Shown here: piece by piece, positions 13,413 to 21,673 of the stretch
Position numbering within the stretch: position 1 is the first letter of the stretch
Layout of the letters: every line of letters starts with the position of its first letter
Assembly (NCBI RefSeq): GCF_001425825.1
Contig: NZ_LMDM01000006.1
Location: forward strand, 1 to 64,000
Direction: 5' to 3'
From: Rhizobacter sp. Root1238
GTDB taxonomy: Bacteria > Pseudomonadota > Gammaproteobacteria > Burkholderiales > Burkholderiaceae_C
DNA length: 64,000 nucleotides
Notes under the pieces: generated by a model
Told to the model about the DNA's origin: nothing
The model's database searches: none
What the model saw: only the letters and a program-made list of their open reading frames with translations
Translations under genes and position numbers: made by a program

Positions 13413-14201
13413 ATGAACCCGCGACAGCGCGCCCTGGAGGTCTTGAGCCTTCGCGACCCGGCCGAGAAGGCCGCGGCGGCGCGTGCGCTGTTCGAGCAGC
13501 TCGACGCGGCACGGATCGATCCCGACGAAGCCATCGCGGTGCCCGCGGACCTGCCCGGCCGCCCCGAGCGCCCGCGTCTGGTGCCACCGAAAGAGGTCGC
13601 GATGCGCTCGGCCTTCACGCCCGAGGGCCGCGCCGCGTTGTTGCATGCGATCGCGCACATCGAGTTCAACGCGATCAACCTGGCGCTCGATGCGGCCTTC
13701 CGGTTCGCCGGCATGCCGGTGGCCTTCTATGCCGACTGGCTGCGCGTCGCGAGCGAAGAGGCGCTGCACTTCTCGCTGCTGCGCGAGCACCTGCGCAGCG
13801 GGGGCCGCGACTACGGCGACTTCGACGCCCACGACGGCCTGTGGCTGATGACGCAGCGCACCGCGGGCGACGTGGTCGCGCGCATGGCGCTGGTGCCGCG
13901 CACGCTGGAGGCGCGCGGGCTCGACGCGACGCCGCCGCTGCAGGCCAAGTTCCGCAAGGCCGGCGACGAGCGCACGGTCGAGATCCTCGACGTGATCCTG
14001 CGCGACGAGATCGGCCACGTCGCGATCGGCAACCACTGGTACCGCTGGTTGTGCCGGCGCGACGGGCTCGACCCGATCGCGCACTATGCGGTGCTGGTGC
14101 GGCAGTACGAAGCCCCGCGGCTGCGCCCGCCGTTCAACCGCGAGGCGCGCGAGGCGGCGGGGTTCAGCGCGGAGGAGCTGGCGTACCTGAGCGACCCGTG
14201 A
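13413..14201 (+). CDS. DUF455 ferritin-like protein
   Basis: A four-helix ferritin-like protein, 262 aa from this start. Candidate di-iron ligands are in [22 protein letters not shown] and [13 protein letters not shown], which give the E, E-x-x-H, E-x-x-H pattern. The family is widespread in proteobacteria without a settled function. Earlier ATGs at 13374 and 13401 are possible. The one at 13374 would overlap the divergent carbonic anhydrase, and TATGAT at 13400-13405 looks like a -10 element, so [11 protein letters not shown] is preferred. Confidence 0.75.
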   Translation: MNPRQRALEVLSLRDPAEKAAAARALFEQLDAARIDPDEAIAVPADLPGRPERPRLVPPKEVAMRSAFTPEGRAALLHAIAHIEFNAINLALDAAFRFAGMPVAFYADWLRVASEEALHFSLLREHLRSGGRDYGDFDAHDGLWLMTQRTAGDVVARMALVPRTLEARGLDATPPLQAKFRKAGDERTVEILDVILRDEIGHVAIGNHWYRWLCRRDGLDPIAHYAVLVRQYEAPRLRPPFNREAREAAGFSAEELAYLSDP

Positions 14202-14228
14202 AAAGCATTGCGAAAGGCAGCCCTGCTA

Positions 14229-14249
14229 AACTAGTCATCCAACTGGTCA
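14229..14249. promoter_or_regulatory. direct repeat, probable operator of the toxin-antitoxin operon
   Basis: AACTAGTCA at 14229-14237 and AACTGGTCA at 14241-14249 match at eight of nine bases and are phased by 12 bp. They lie directly before an AAGGAG SD and the antitoxin ATG. Type II antitoxins usually repress their own operon through such sites; this assignment is inferred from position. Confidence 0.4.
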
Positions 14250-14261
14250 GAAGGAGTTGTC

Positions 14262-14519
14262 ATGAGAGCTTGGCCTGTTCAGGATGCGAAGGCACGGTTC
14301 AGCGAATTTCTGGATGCATGCCTCACGGATGGACCGCAAATGGTGACGCGGCGTGGCGCTGAAGCAGCCGTCCTCATTCCTGCCGAGGAGTGGAAACGGT
14401 TGCAGTCGATGGCACGCCCCTCACTCAAGGAACTGCTGCTGTCGGATCTGGGACGCACGGAGTCGCTGGTACCGCCACGCACGGCGGCTCGCAGGCGGCG
14501 CATCGAACCCTTGGGCTGA
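14262..14519 (+). CDS. type II antitoxin, Phd/YefM family
   Basis: An 85-aa antitoxin that should bind the neighbouring PIN toxin and repress the operon. The N-terminal MRAWPVQDAKARFSEFLDACL and VTRRGAEAAVLIPAEEWKRL form the Phd/YefM DNA-binding fold. The basic tail (TAARRRRIEP) would be the toxin-binding extension. A strong AAGGAG lies six bases upstream. It ends six bases before the toxin gene. Base composition here is less GC-extreme than in the flanking core genes, which fits a transferred module. Confidence 0.88.
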   Translation: MRAWPVQDAKARFSEFLDACLTDGPQMVTRRGAEAAVLIPAEEWKRLQSMARPSLKELLLSDLGRTESLVPPRTAARRRRIEPLG

Positions 14520-14525
14520 AGCGGC

Positions 14526-14945
14526 ATGTACCTCATCGACACCAACGTCATCTCCGAACTTCGCCGGCCGCGCCCTCACGGCGCGGTGCTCGCATGGATC
14601 GAATCTGCGGCCGACATCGACTTGCACATTTCCGCGGTGAGCCTCGGCGAAATTCAGGCTGGCATCGAGATCACTCGGGATCAGGATGCGTCCAAGGCAG
14701 CGGAGATCGAACGGTGGGCCGATCTGATCGCCACCTCTTACACCGTTCTGCCGATGGATGCAGATACGTTCCGCATCTGGGCGCGGCTGATGCACCACCG
14801 CTCCGACACGCTGTATGAAGACGCGATGATTGCAGCGACGGCCCTTCGCCATCGTTTGACCGTGGTCACGCGCAACGTCGCTGACTTCGCGGACTTCGGC
14901 GTCGAACTCTTCAATCCCTTTGAGGCACGCCGGAGCCGATCCTGA
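14526..14945 (+). CDS. vapC: PIN-domain toxin, VapC/FitB family
   Basis: A 139-aa ribonuclease toxin. The four conserved acidic residues of PIN domains are visible: Asp in MYLIDTNVISEL, Glu in SAVSLGEIQAGI, Asp in DTLYEDAMIAATA and Asp in TRNVADFADFGV. The sequence is closest to FitB/VapC proteins paired with Phd-like antitoxins. Its 3' end overlaps the convergent acyltransferase gene by 35 bases. Confidence 0.9.
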   Translation: MYLIDTNVISELRRPRPHGAVLAWIESAADIDLHISAVSLGEIQAGIEITRDQDASKAAEIERWADLIATSYTVLPMDADTFRIWARLMHHRSDTLYEDAMIAATALRHRLTVVTRNVADFADFGVELFNPFEARRSRS

Positions 14946-16092
14946 ACGATCGCGGCTCGGCCACGAACCACCGCTTCAACCCGAGGAAGTGCTTCTCGAA
15001 CAGGTGGTACGACACCATCGCGAGGGCCAGCGTGACGAGCGTGCCGGCCGCGATGTAGCCTACCGCGACTGCCACACCGGCGTGCTCGTACAGCCCGAGC
15101 GCCTGCAGCAGCGGCTTGCCGGCCAGGTCGTGCAGCGGCTTGTGGAAGATGTACATCGCATAGCTGTAGCGACCCAGCAGGCGCAACGGCGCGGCCCTCA
15201 GCCAGCCGACCCAGCCTCGTGCCGCCACTGCATCGCCCGCCGCAGCGGCCACCACCCCGAGCGCGAACACCAGCGCCAGCACGCTGTAGCCGAGTGTCTG
15301 CCCGAGCACCGAGGTGCGCGGGTAGCCGCGCGTCGCGACGAAGCCGACGGCCGCGAGCACCAGCGCCGCGGCGATCAAGCGCTGGCGCAGCGCGATCGCC
15401 CGCGCCGGCGCGCCCGGCAGCTGCAGCCACGCCGCCGCGGCGCCGCCGATCGCCAGCGCATCCAGCCGCGTCACGGTGAACGAGTACACCGGGTCCGGCC
15501 CGAGCCCGGCCACCAGCATGCCGATGCGCACGCCGAGGATCGCCAGCGCGATCGCGCCGCACCAGCGCAGCACCTGAGCGGCCGAACGGCGATGCACCAG
15601 CAGCGGCCACAGCAGGTAGAACTGCTCCTCCACGGCAAGCGACCAGAAATGAGGGAACGCATGCGACGCGCTGCCGTAGGGCGCGGTCCAGTTCGACAGG
15701 TACAGCCACAGCCACGCCTGCTGCGGCCGGTCGGCCTCCCAGCGCGCCGGCATCGCGCCCAGCGCCGGCAGCACGATGAACGCGATCGCGAGCGTCGCGT
15801 AGTACAGCGGAAAGATGCGCAGCAGGCGCCGCCCGAAGAAGGCGGCGTAGTAGTTCGGCGCATCCTGCGTCTGCAGCAGGATGCGGGTGATCAGGAACCC
15901 GCTCAGCACGAAGAACAGCTGCACGCCGATCCAGCCGAGGTCGAACGCGAGTTCGAACACCCGCCCGACCAGGTCCGGCGGCCCTTCGAGGATCTGGAAG
16001 TTGTGGCACAGCACCAGCGCGATGGCCAGGCCGCGCACGCCGTCGAGCGCGGGAAGGTGCTGCGGAATGCGTGCAGCAGGAGAGGAATTCAT
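14911..16092 (-). CDS. membrane acyltransferase family 3 (O-antigen/OafA-like)
   Basis: A 393-aa inner-membrane protein with about ten helices. It starts with the family signature HLPALDGVRGLAIALVLCHN, which includes the catalytic-type His, and carries FVLSGFLITRILL and FWSLAVEEQFYLLWPLLV, the second family signature. Such enzymes O-acylate cell-surface glycans. I chose MNSSPAARIPQHLPALDG as the start; an upstream Met is 18 codons earlier. It is a single gene, convergent with vapC and divergent from the ABC binding protein. Confidence 0.88.
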   Translation of the reverse strand: MNSSPAARIPQHLPALDGVRGLAIALVLCHNFQILEGPPDLVGRVFELAFDLGWIGVQLFFVLSGFLITRILLQTQDAPNYYAAFFGRRLLRIFPLYYATLAIAFIVLPALGAMPARWEADRPQQAWLWLYLSNWTAPYGSASHAFPHFWSLAVEEQFYLLWPLLVHRRSAAQVLRWCGAIALAILGVRIGMLVAGLGPDPVYSFTVTRLDALAIGGAAAAWLQLPGAPARAIALRQRLIAAALVLAAVGFVATRGYPRTSVLGQTLGYSVLALVFALGVVAAAAGDAVAARGWVGWLRAAPLRLLGRYSYAMYIFHKPLHDLAGKPLLQALGLYEHAGVAVAVGYIAAGTLVTLALAMVSYHLFEKHFLGLKRWFVAEPRSFRIGSGVPQRD

Positions 16093-16298
16093 GGGAACGT
16101 TCCGGGGGCGAGGCCGTTTGTAGCATCGGGCTGCGCGGCGCGACACCCCGTATCCACGGGCCGCGGCGGTCGGGGCAACCCCGCGACCGACCCGCCCGGA
16201 AACCGGTTTCGGCCGGCTTACACTCCACCGGCCCGCGACTTGCTATGGCTCGCGGACCCAACAATCCCGTTCTCACACAGACCACCCCAGGGGTATCC

Positions 16299-17168
16299 AT
16301 GACCGCATTGACCACCCGTCGCTTCCTGCAGACAGCCGGCCTGGCCGTCGCCGGCCTGCTGCTCGCCGCCTGCAGCAAGCAGGAACCCACCGCCGCCGCG
16401 CCAGCCGCCTCGGCACCGGCCGTCGTCGCTTCCGCACCGGCACCGGCGCCTGCCAAGGTCTACGCCGTCGGCACCGACGCCGCGTACGCACCGTTCGAAT
16501 CGCAGAACGAGAAGGGCGAGATCGTCGGCTTCGACATCGACGTCGTCACCGCCATCGCGAAGAAGGCCGGCATCGAGGTGAAGTTCACCAACACGCCGTG
16601 GGAAGGCATCTTCAACACGCTCGGCCAGGGCGACCGCGACCTGCTGGTCTCGGCGATCACGATCACCGACGAGCGCAAGCAGACGATGGACTTCGCCGGC
16701 CCGTACTTCGACGCGCAGCAGCTGATCGCGGTCAAGAAGACCTCGAAGATCTCGAAGTTCGACGACCTGAAGAAGCTGAAGGTCGGCGTGCAGACCGGCA
16801 CCACCGGCGACGAAGTCGTCAGCAAGCTGCAGGGCAAGACCAGCACCAACATCAAGCGCTTCGAGTCGACCCCGCTCGCGCTGAAGGAGCTGGAAGCCGG
16901 CGGCGTCGACGCGGTCGTGGCCGACAACGGCGTGGTCATCAACTACGTCGCCAACAACGCCGACAGCAAGTTCAAGACGGTCGCCGACAAGGCCTTCGCG
17001 CCCGAGCAGTACGGCATCGCGGTCAAGAAGGGCAACGCCGAGCTGCTCGATAAGCTGAACAAGGGCCTGGCCGACATCAAGGCCGACGGCACCTACGACC
17101 AGATCTACGCGAAGTACTTCGGCGCGCCGGCAGCCGCCGCGCCGGCCGCTTCGGCAGCGTCGAAGTAA
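16299..17168 (+). CDS. amino-acid ABC transporter, substrate-binding lipoprotein
   Basis: Family 3 (HisJ/FliY-like) solute-binding protein, 289 aa. The signal peptide ends in a lipobox LLAAC at residue 24. A long Ala/Pro linker follows, then the binding domain YAVGTDAAYAPFESQNEKGEIVGFDIDV, which includes the conserved aromatic and Asp of amino-acid binders, and KVGVQTGTTGD. AGGGG lies six bases before the ATG. The permease gene follows after 18 bases, but no ATPase is present in the window. Confidence 0.9.
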   Translation: MTALTTRRFLQTAGLAVAGLLLAACSKQEPTAAAPAASAPAVVASAPAPAPAKVYAVGTDAAYAPFESQNEKGEIVGFDIDVVTAIAKKAGIEVKFTNTPWEGIFNTLGQGDRDLLVSAITITDERKQTMDFAGPYFDAQQLIAVKKTSKISKFDDLKKLKVGVQTGTTGDEVVSKLQGKTSTNIKRFESTPLALKELEAGGVDAVVADNGVVINYVANNADSKFKTVADKAFAPEQYGIAVKKGNAELLDKLNKGLADIKADGTYDQIYAKYFGAPAAAAPAASAASK

Positions 17169-17186
17169 AGCCGCACCGAGCCGGTC

Positions 17187-17939
17187 ATGGACTTGCGCTG
17201 GAGCATTCTGGCCGGCTACGGCCCGCTCTTCCTGTCGGGCCTGTGGAACACGATCCTGCTGACGCTGATCGCGATCGGCGCCGGGCTGCTGCTCGGCGTC
17301 CTGCTCGGCCTGGTCAGCAGCTCGCGTGACGCGCCGCCCCCGAAATCGCTGCCGGCGCGCTGGTTCCTGACTGCGCTGCGCTCGGTCACGCTGGCCTACG
17401 TGACCTTCTTCCGCGGCACGCCGCTGTTCGTGCAGATCCTGCTGGTGCATTTCGCGCTGATGCCGGCGCTGATCCACCCGGATGGCGGCCTGCTGCTCAG
17501 CGGCGAGGCCGCGCGCGAGTTCCGCCAGCAGCACGGGGCGTTCTTCTCCGGCGCCCTCGCGCTGACGCTGAACGCCGGCGCCTACATCTCCGAGATCTTC
17601 CGCGCCGGCATCCAGAGCATCCACCTCGGGCAGACCCAGGCCGCCTACAGCCTGGGCCTGACGCATCCGCAGGCGATGCGCTTCATCGTGCTGCCGCAGG
17701 CCTTCCGCCGCATGATGCCGGCGCTGGTCAACGAGGGCATCACGCTGATCAAGGACTCGTCGCTGGTGTCGGCGATCGGCCTGGCCGAACTGGCACTGGC
17801 CGCCCGCACCGTGGCCGGCACCTACTCCCGCTACTGGGAGCCCTACCTCGCGATCTCGGCGCTGTACCTGGTGCTGACGCTGCTGCTGTCGATGCTGGCC
17901 AAGCGCCTCGAAGCTCCCGCTCACTTGCGCGGTCGCTGA
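17187..17939 (+). CDS. amino-acid ABC transporter permease
   Basis: A 250-aa HisM/GlnP-type inner-membrane permease. It has the N-terminal LWNTILLTLIAIGAGLLLGVLLGL segment, YVTFFRGTPLFVQILLV, and the EAA loop region AYSLGLTHPQAMRFIVLPQAFRRMMPAL that contacts the ATPase. It works with the lipoprotein upstream. The missing ATPase must be encoded elsewhere, because the next gene is a porin. Confidence 0.93.
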   Translation: MDLRWSILAGYGPLFLSGLWNTILLTLIAIGAGLLLGVLLGLVSSSRDAPPPKSLPARWFLTALRSVTLAYVTFFRGTPLFVQILLVHFALMPALIHPDGGLLLSGEAAREFRQQHGAFFSGALALTLNAGAYISEIFRAGIQSIHLGQTQAAYSLGLTHPQAMRFIVLPQAFRRMMPALVNEGITLIKDSSLVSAIGLAELALAARTVAGTYSRYWEPYLAISALYLVLTLLLSMLAKRLEAPAHLRGR

Positions 17940-18125
17940 ACCCCGCGGCGTCCGCCGCGGACAGATGTCGTTTGGTCACAACATTTCTGGCAAGGTTTCG
18001 CGCATTCGTGTAGACGCTTTTCGCCATCGAAGCCTCCCCCGCATAACATTTGCGTCTTGCACCTTCAAGACAAAAGCAACGGGTGCAGCAGAACCATGAA
18101 CACCCCAACCCCAAGGACAGCTTCC

Positions 18126-19094
18126 ATGAAACGCTCCCTCATCGTCGCCGCGCTGGCCACCGTTGCCGCAGGCACCTCGTTCGCACAAAGCAGCGTCACG
18201 ATCTATGGTCGCCTGAACGACTCCGTCGAGCGCCAGAAGACCGGCGACAACAGCATCTACGCGCTGCAGAACAATTCCTCGCGCATCGGCTTCAAGGGTG
18301 TCGAAGACCTGGGCGGCGGCCTGAAGGCCGGCTTCCAGCTGGAGCACGGCTTCAACGCCGACAACGGCAAGCAAAGCCAGACCGCCTTCTGGGCCCGCCA
18401 GTCGGAAGTGTTCCTGCAAAGCGCCGAACTGGGCACGCTGCGCCTGGGCAACTTCACGGCCGAGTCGTACTACGCGACGGCCGACTACGTGAGCATGCAC
18501 AACCACGACACCGGCACCTCGTCGGACGCGCTGTACCAATACGTCATGCGCGACACCAACAAGGTCGCGTGGCGCGCTCCGGAATTCGTCAAGAACCTGT
18601 CGCTGGAAGCCGCCGTGTCGGCAGGCGAAGCGGCTCCGGGCCAAGAAAAGGCCTTTGACCTGGCCGCCAACTACTCGGCGGGCAACCTGGCCCTGGGCGC
18701 CGGCTTCTCGAAGAACAAGTCCGACAAGCAGTTCGCCGTGCGCGCGCTGTACACGCTGGGCGACTTCACGTTCGGCGGCTACTACCAGCGCGCCGAGCTG
18801 GGCAGCAGCTTCCAGCCGCTGGACGGCAAGGTCAACATCGTCCGCCTGTCGGGCATGTACGCCGTCGGCGCTTCGGAATTCCACCTGAACTTCGGCGTGG
18901 CCGGCAAGCTCGACCACATCGACGACACCGATTCGCGTCAAGCCACCGTCGCGTACAACTACAACCTGAGCAAGCGCACCAAGCTGTACGCCTTCTACAC
19001 GAAGGTCGACAACAAGGCGCTGGCCACCTACGCGACCGGCCAGGCCGGTGTCGACTTCAGCTCGATCGCCGCAGGCATCCGCCACAACTTCTGA
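18126..19094 (+). CDS. outer-membrane porin (Gram-negative 32-type)
   Basis: A 322-aa trimeric beta-barrel porin of the betaproteobacterial OmpC/Omp32 family. It begins with a signal peptide MKRSLIVAALATVAAGTSFAQ, then SSVTIYGRLNDSVE. It has SRIGFKGVEDLGGGLKAGFQLEHGF and AFWARQSEVFLQSAELGTLRLGNF, and ends in the terminal Phe motif AAGIRHNF. I chose the Met that begins the signal peptide; AAGGAC precedes it. About 186 bases separate it from the permease, and a strong terminator follows, so it is probably monocistronic. Confidence 0.94.
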   Translation: MKRSLIVAALATVAAGTSFAQSSVTIYGRLNDSVERQKTGDNSIYALQNNSSRIGFKGVEDLGGGLKAGFQLEHGFNADNGKQSQTAFWARQSEVFLQSAELGTLRLGNFTAESYYATADYVSMHNHDTGTSSDALYQYVMRDTNKVAWRAPEFVKNLSLEAAVSAGEAAPGQEKAFDLAANYSAGNLALGAGFSKNKSDKQFAVRALYTLGDFTFGGYYQRAELGSSFQPLDGKVNIVRLSGMYAVGASEFHLNFGVAGKLDHIDDTDSRQATVAYNYNLSKRTKLYAFYTKVDNKALATYATGQAGVDFSSIAAGIRHNF

Positions 19095-19121
19095 TCCTTG
19101 CTTCCGCAAGGTTGAAGCCGA

Positions 19122-19149
19122 AAGGCCGGTCGCAAGACCGGCCTTTTTT
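19122..19149 (+). terminator. rho-independent terminator of the porin gene
   Basis: A perfect 10-bp stem, AAGGCCGGTC and GACCGGCCTT, closes a stable GCAA tetraloop and runs into a T tract. It begins 28 bases after the porin stop and is the clearest terminator in the window. The convergent marC gene ends four bases beyond it. Confidence 0.92.
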
Positions 19150-19152
19150 ACT

Positions 19153-19746
19153 TCAGCCAAGGAAGTAGCGCTTCAGCCCGGCCAGCACCATCTCGACGGC
19201 AATCGCCGTCAGCACCAGGCCCATCAGCTTCTCGATCGCCGAGACCACCGAATCGCCGAGCAGCCGGCGGATGCGGTCGCACAACACCAGCACCACGCCC
19301 GACACCGCCATCGCCGCCGTCAGCGCGGCCACCCAATCGAGCAGGCGGTCCGGCTGGCGCGAGGCCAGCAGCAGCACGGTCGCCATCGCCGACGGGCCCG
19401 CCAGCAGCGGCACCGCGAGCGGGAAGATCAGCGGTTCCTTGCCCTCGGTCGTGCCGTACACGCCGCCTTCGTGGCTGAAGATCATCCGGATCGCGACCAT
19501 CAGCAGGATCACGCCGCCGGCGACTTCGAGCGACCGCTCCGACAGGTGCATCACGCGCAGGAAGCCGTTGCCGAAGAACATGAAGAAGAACAGCACGCCG
19601 AACGCGATGCCGACCTCGCGCATCGCGACCCAGCGGCGCCGGTGCTTCGGCACCTCGCGCATGATCGGGATGAAGATCGGCAGGCTGCCCAGCGGGTCCA
19701 GCACCAGCAGCAGCAGCACGAAGGCCGAAAGAAAGCTGTGGTCCAT
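19153..19746 (-). CDS. MarC/UPF0056 family membrane protein
   Basis: A 197-aa inner-membrane protein with six helices. It has the family start FLSAFVLLLLVLDPLGSLPIFIPIMRE and LLAGPSAMATVLLLASRQPD. Despite the name, a role in multiple antibiotic resistance is not established for the family. The start MDHSFLSAF is three bases after the mutL stop, so the gene is probably cotranscribed with mutL. Confidence 0.88.
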   Translation of the reverse strand: MDHSFLSAFVLLLLVLDPLGSLPIFIPIMREVPKHRRRWVAMREVGIAFGVLFFFMFFGNGFLRVMHLSERSLEVAGGVILLMVAIRMIFSHEGGVYGTTEGKEPLIFPLAVPLLAGPSAMATVLLLASRQPDRLLDWVAALTAAMAVSGVVLVLCDRIRRLLGDSVVSAIEKLMGLVLTAIAVEMVLAGLKRYFLG

Positions 19747-19748
19747 GC

Positions 19749-21629
19749 TCAACGGCCTCGCCAGAAGAGCGCGTCCAGCTCCTTCATCGTGATCTGCCGC
19801 CAGGTCGGCCGGCCGTGGTTGCACTGGTCGGATCGCTCGGTGCGCTCCATGTCGCGCAGCAGCGCGTTCATCTCGTCGATCGTCAGCTGCCGGTTCGCAC
19901 GCACTGCGCCGTGGCAGGCCATCGTCGACAGCAGCTCGTCCTGCGCACGCTGGATCACGCTGCTGGCGTCGTACTGCGACAGCTCGGCCAGCACGCTGCG
20001 CGCCAGCTCGACGACGTCGCCGCCGACCAGCGCCGCCGGCTGCGAGCGCACCGCCAGCGTCGTCGCCGACAGCGGCGAGACATCGAGACCCAGCGTGCGC
20101 AGGTTGTCAGCCTGCGCCTGGGCGGTCGCGATCTCCTGGGCGGTCGCGGCGAACGTGGCCGGAATCAGCAGCGGCTGGCTGTCGATCGCGGTGCTGCCGA
20201 GGCTCGCCTTCAGGCGTTCGTAGACGATGCGCTCGTGCGCCGCATGCATGTCGACGATCACCAGCCCATGACTGTTCTCGGCCAGCACGAACACGCCGCC
20301 GATCTGTGCGATCGCGCGGCCGAGCGGCCATTCGTCGCGCTGGAAGTCGAGCGCCTGGGCGGGCGCGGGCGGCACCGCCGACAGCGCCCCGCCGGCCGGC
20401 GCGAGCCGTGCCGCGGGCGCCGCCTCGCCGCCGCCCCACAGAGTCGCCACCTGCTGCAGGCCGAGGGCGCCCTGCACCTGCGGGCGCATCGGCGACGGCG
20501 CGAAGCCACCGCCACCGAACGGCGCCGGTCGCGCAGCGGGCACCGCCGAGTAGCCCGCCAGGTGCTCGGACGCGAGCAGCACGCCCGCCACGCCACCGGC
20601 CTCGTCGCCGGCCGCCGCCGCAGCACGCGGCGCGGCCAGCGCGCCCTCGACCGCACGCCGCACCGCCTGGTGCACCTCGCGCGAATCGCGGAAGCGCACC
20701 TCGATCTTGGTCGGGTGCACGTTGACGTCGACCCGGTCGGGCGCGATCTCGATGAACAGCACATAGGCCGGCTGGCGCCCGCCGTGCAGCACGTCTTCGT
20801 ACGCAGATCGCACCCCGTGGGCGATCAGCTTGTCGCGCACATAGCGGCCGTTGACGTACACGTACTGCTGGTCGGCGCGCGCGCGGGCCGCGGCCGGCGT
20901 GCCCGCTCGCCCGGTGATTCGCATCGGGCCGGCTTCGAGCAGCACCTCGCAGCTCTGCTCGACGAATTCATCGCCCATCACGTCGCGGATGCGCTGGGCC
21001 TGCGCCGCGCGGCGCCACTGCTGCGACAGCTTGCCCTCGTGCCACACCGCGAAGCCGACGTCCGGACGCGCCAGCGCATGGCGGCGCACCGCATCGAGGC
21101 AGTGCGCGAACTCGGTCGCATCGGTCTTCAGGAACTTGCGGCGCGCCGGCGTGCTGAAGAACAGCTCGCGCACCTCGACGCTGGTGCCGATGCCGCGCGC
21201 CGCCGGCACCAGTTCGCCGGAGCGCGCGTCGAGCCGCTGCGCATGCGGCGCGCCTTCGGTGCGGCTCGCGATGGCGAGCTCGGCCACCGACGCGATGGCC
21301 GCCAGCGCCTCGCCGCGGAACCCCATCGTGACGACGCCTTCGAGCTCGGCCAGCGACGCGATCTTGCTGGTGGCATGCCGGCGCAGCGCGAGCGGCAGCT
21401 CGTCGCTCGGGATGCCCTGTCCGTCGTCTTCGACCAGGATGCTGCGCACCCCGCCGGCCGCGAGCTTGATGGCGATCTCGCGACCGCCGGCATCGAGCGC
21501 GTTGTCGACCAGCTCGCGCACCACCGAGGCCGGCCGCTCGACCACTTCGCCGGCGGCGATCTGGCTGATCAGCTCGTCGGGCAGCTCGCGGATCGGACGG
21601 CGTGGGGCGGGCTGCAAAAGGGCATTCAT
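19749..21629 (-). CDS. mutL: DNA mismatch repair protein MutL (endonuclease type)
   Basis: Links MutS recognition to strand excision, 626 aa. The GHKL ATPase domain shows ELVDNALDAG, DDGQGIP and TMGFRGEALA. The C-terminal dimer domain carries DMHAAHERIVYERL, which fits the DQHA(X)2E(X)4E metal-site motif of MutL proteins that nick DNA, with Met for Gln. A low-complexity Ala/Pro linker joins the halves. It is divergent from the Kef-type antiporter. Confidence 0.96.
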   Translation of the reverse strand: MNALLQPAPRRPIRELPDELISQIAAGEVVERPASVVRELVDNALDAGGREIAIKLAAGGVRSILVEDDGQGIPSDELPLALRRHATSKIASLAELEGVVTMGFRGEALAAIASVAELAIASRTEGAPHAQRLDARSGELVPAARGIGTSVEVRELFFSTPARRKFLKTDATEFAHCLDAVRRHALARPDVGFAVWHEGKLSQQWRRAAQAQRIRDVMGDEFVEQSCEVLLEAGPMRITGRAGTPAAARARADQQYVYVNGRYVRDKLIAHGVRSAYEDVLHGGRQPAYVLFIEIAPDRVDVNVHPTKIEVRFRDSREVHQAVRRAVEGALAAPRAAAAAGDEAGGVAGVLLASEHLAGYSAVPAARPAPFGGGGFAPSPMRPQVQGALGLQQVATLWGGGEAAPAARLAPAGGALSAVPPAPAQALDFQRDEWPLGRAIAQIGGVFVLAENSHGLVIVDMHAAHERIVYERLKASLGSTAIDSQPLLIPATFAATAQEIATAQAQADNLRTLGLDVSPLSATTLAVRSQPAALVGGDVVELARSVLAELSQYDASSVIQRAQDELLSTMACHGAVRANRQLTIDEMNALLRDMERTERSDQCNHGRPTWRQITMKELDALFWRGR

Positions 21630-21673
21630 CGGTGAATTGTAGGAGTCCGCGATGCCCTCGGGATAATGCGCCG

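Noticed and set aside
16299-16370. Twin-arginine export motif in the amino-acid binding lipoprotein
   Set aside because: TTRRFLQ lacks the residue between the Arg pair and Phe-Leu of the Tat consensus, and the lipobox LAAC explains the signal as a Sec lipoprotein.
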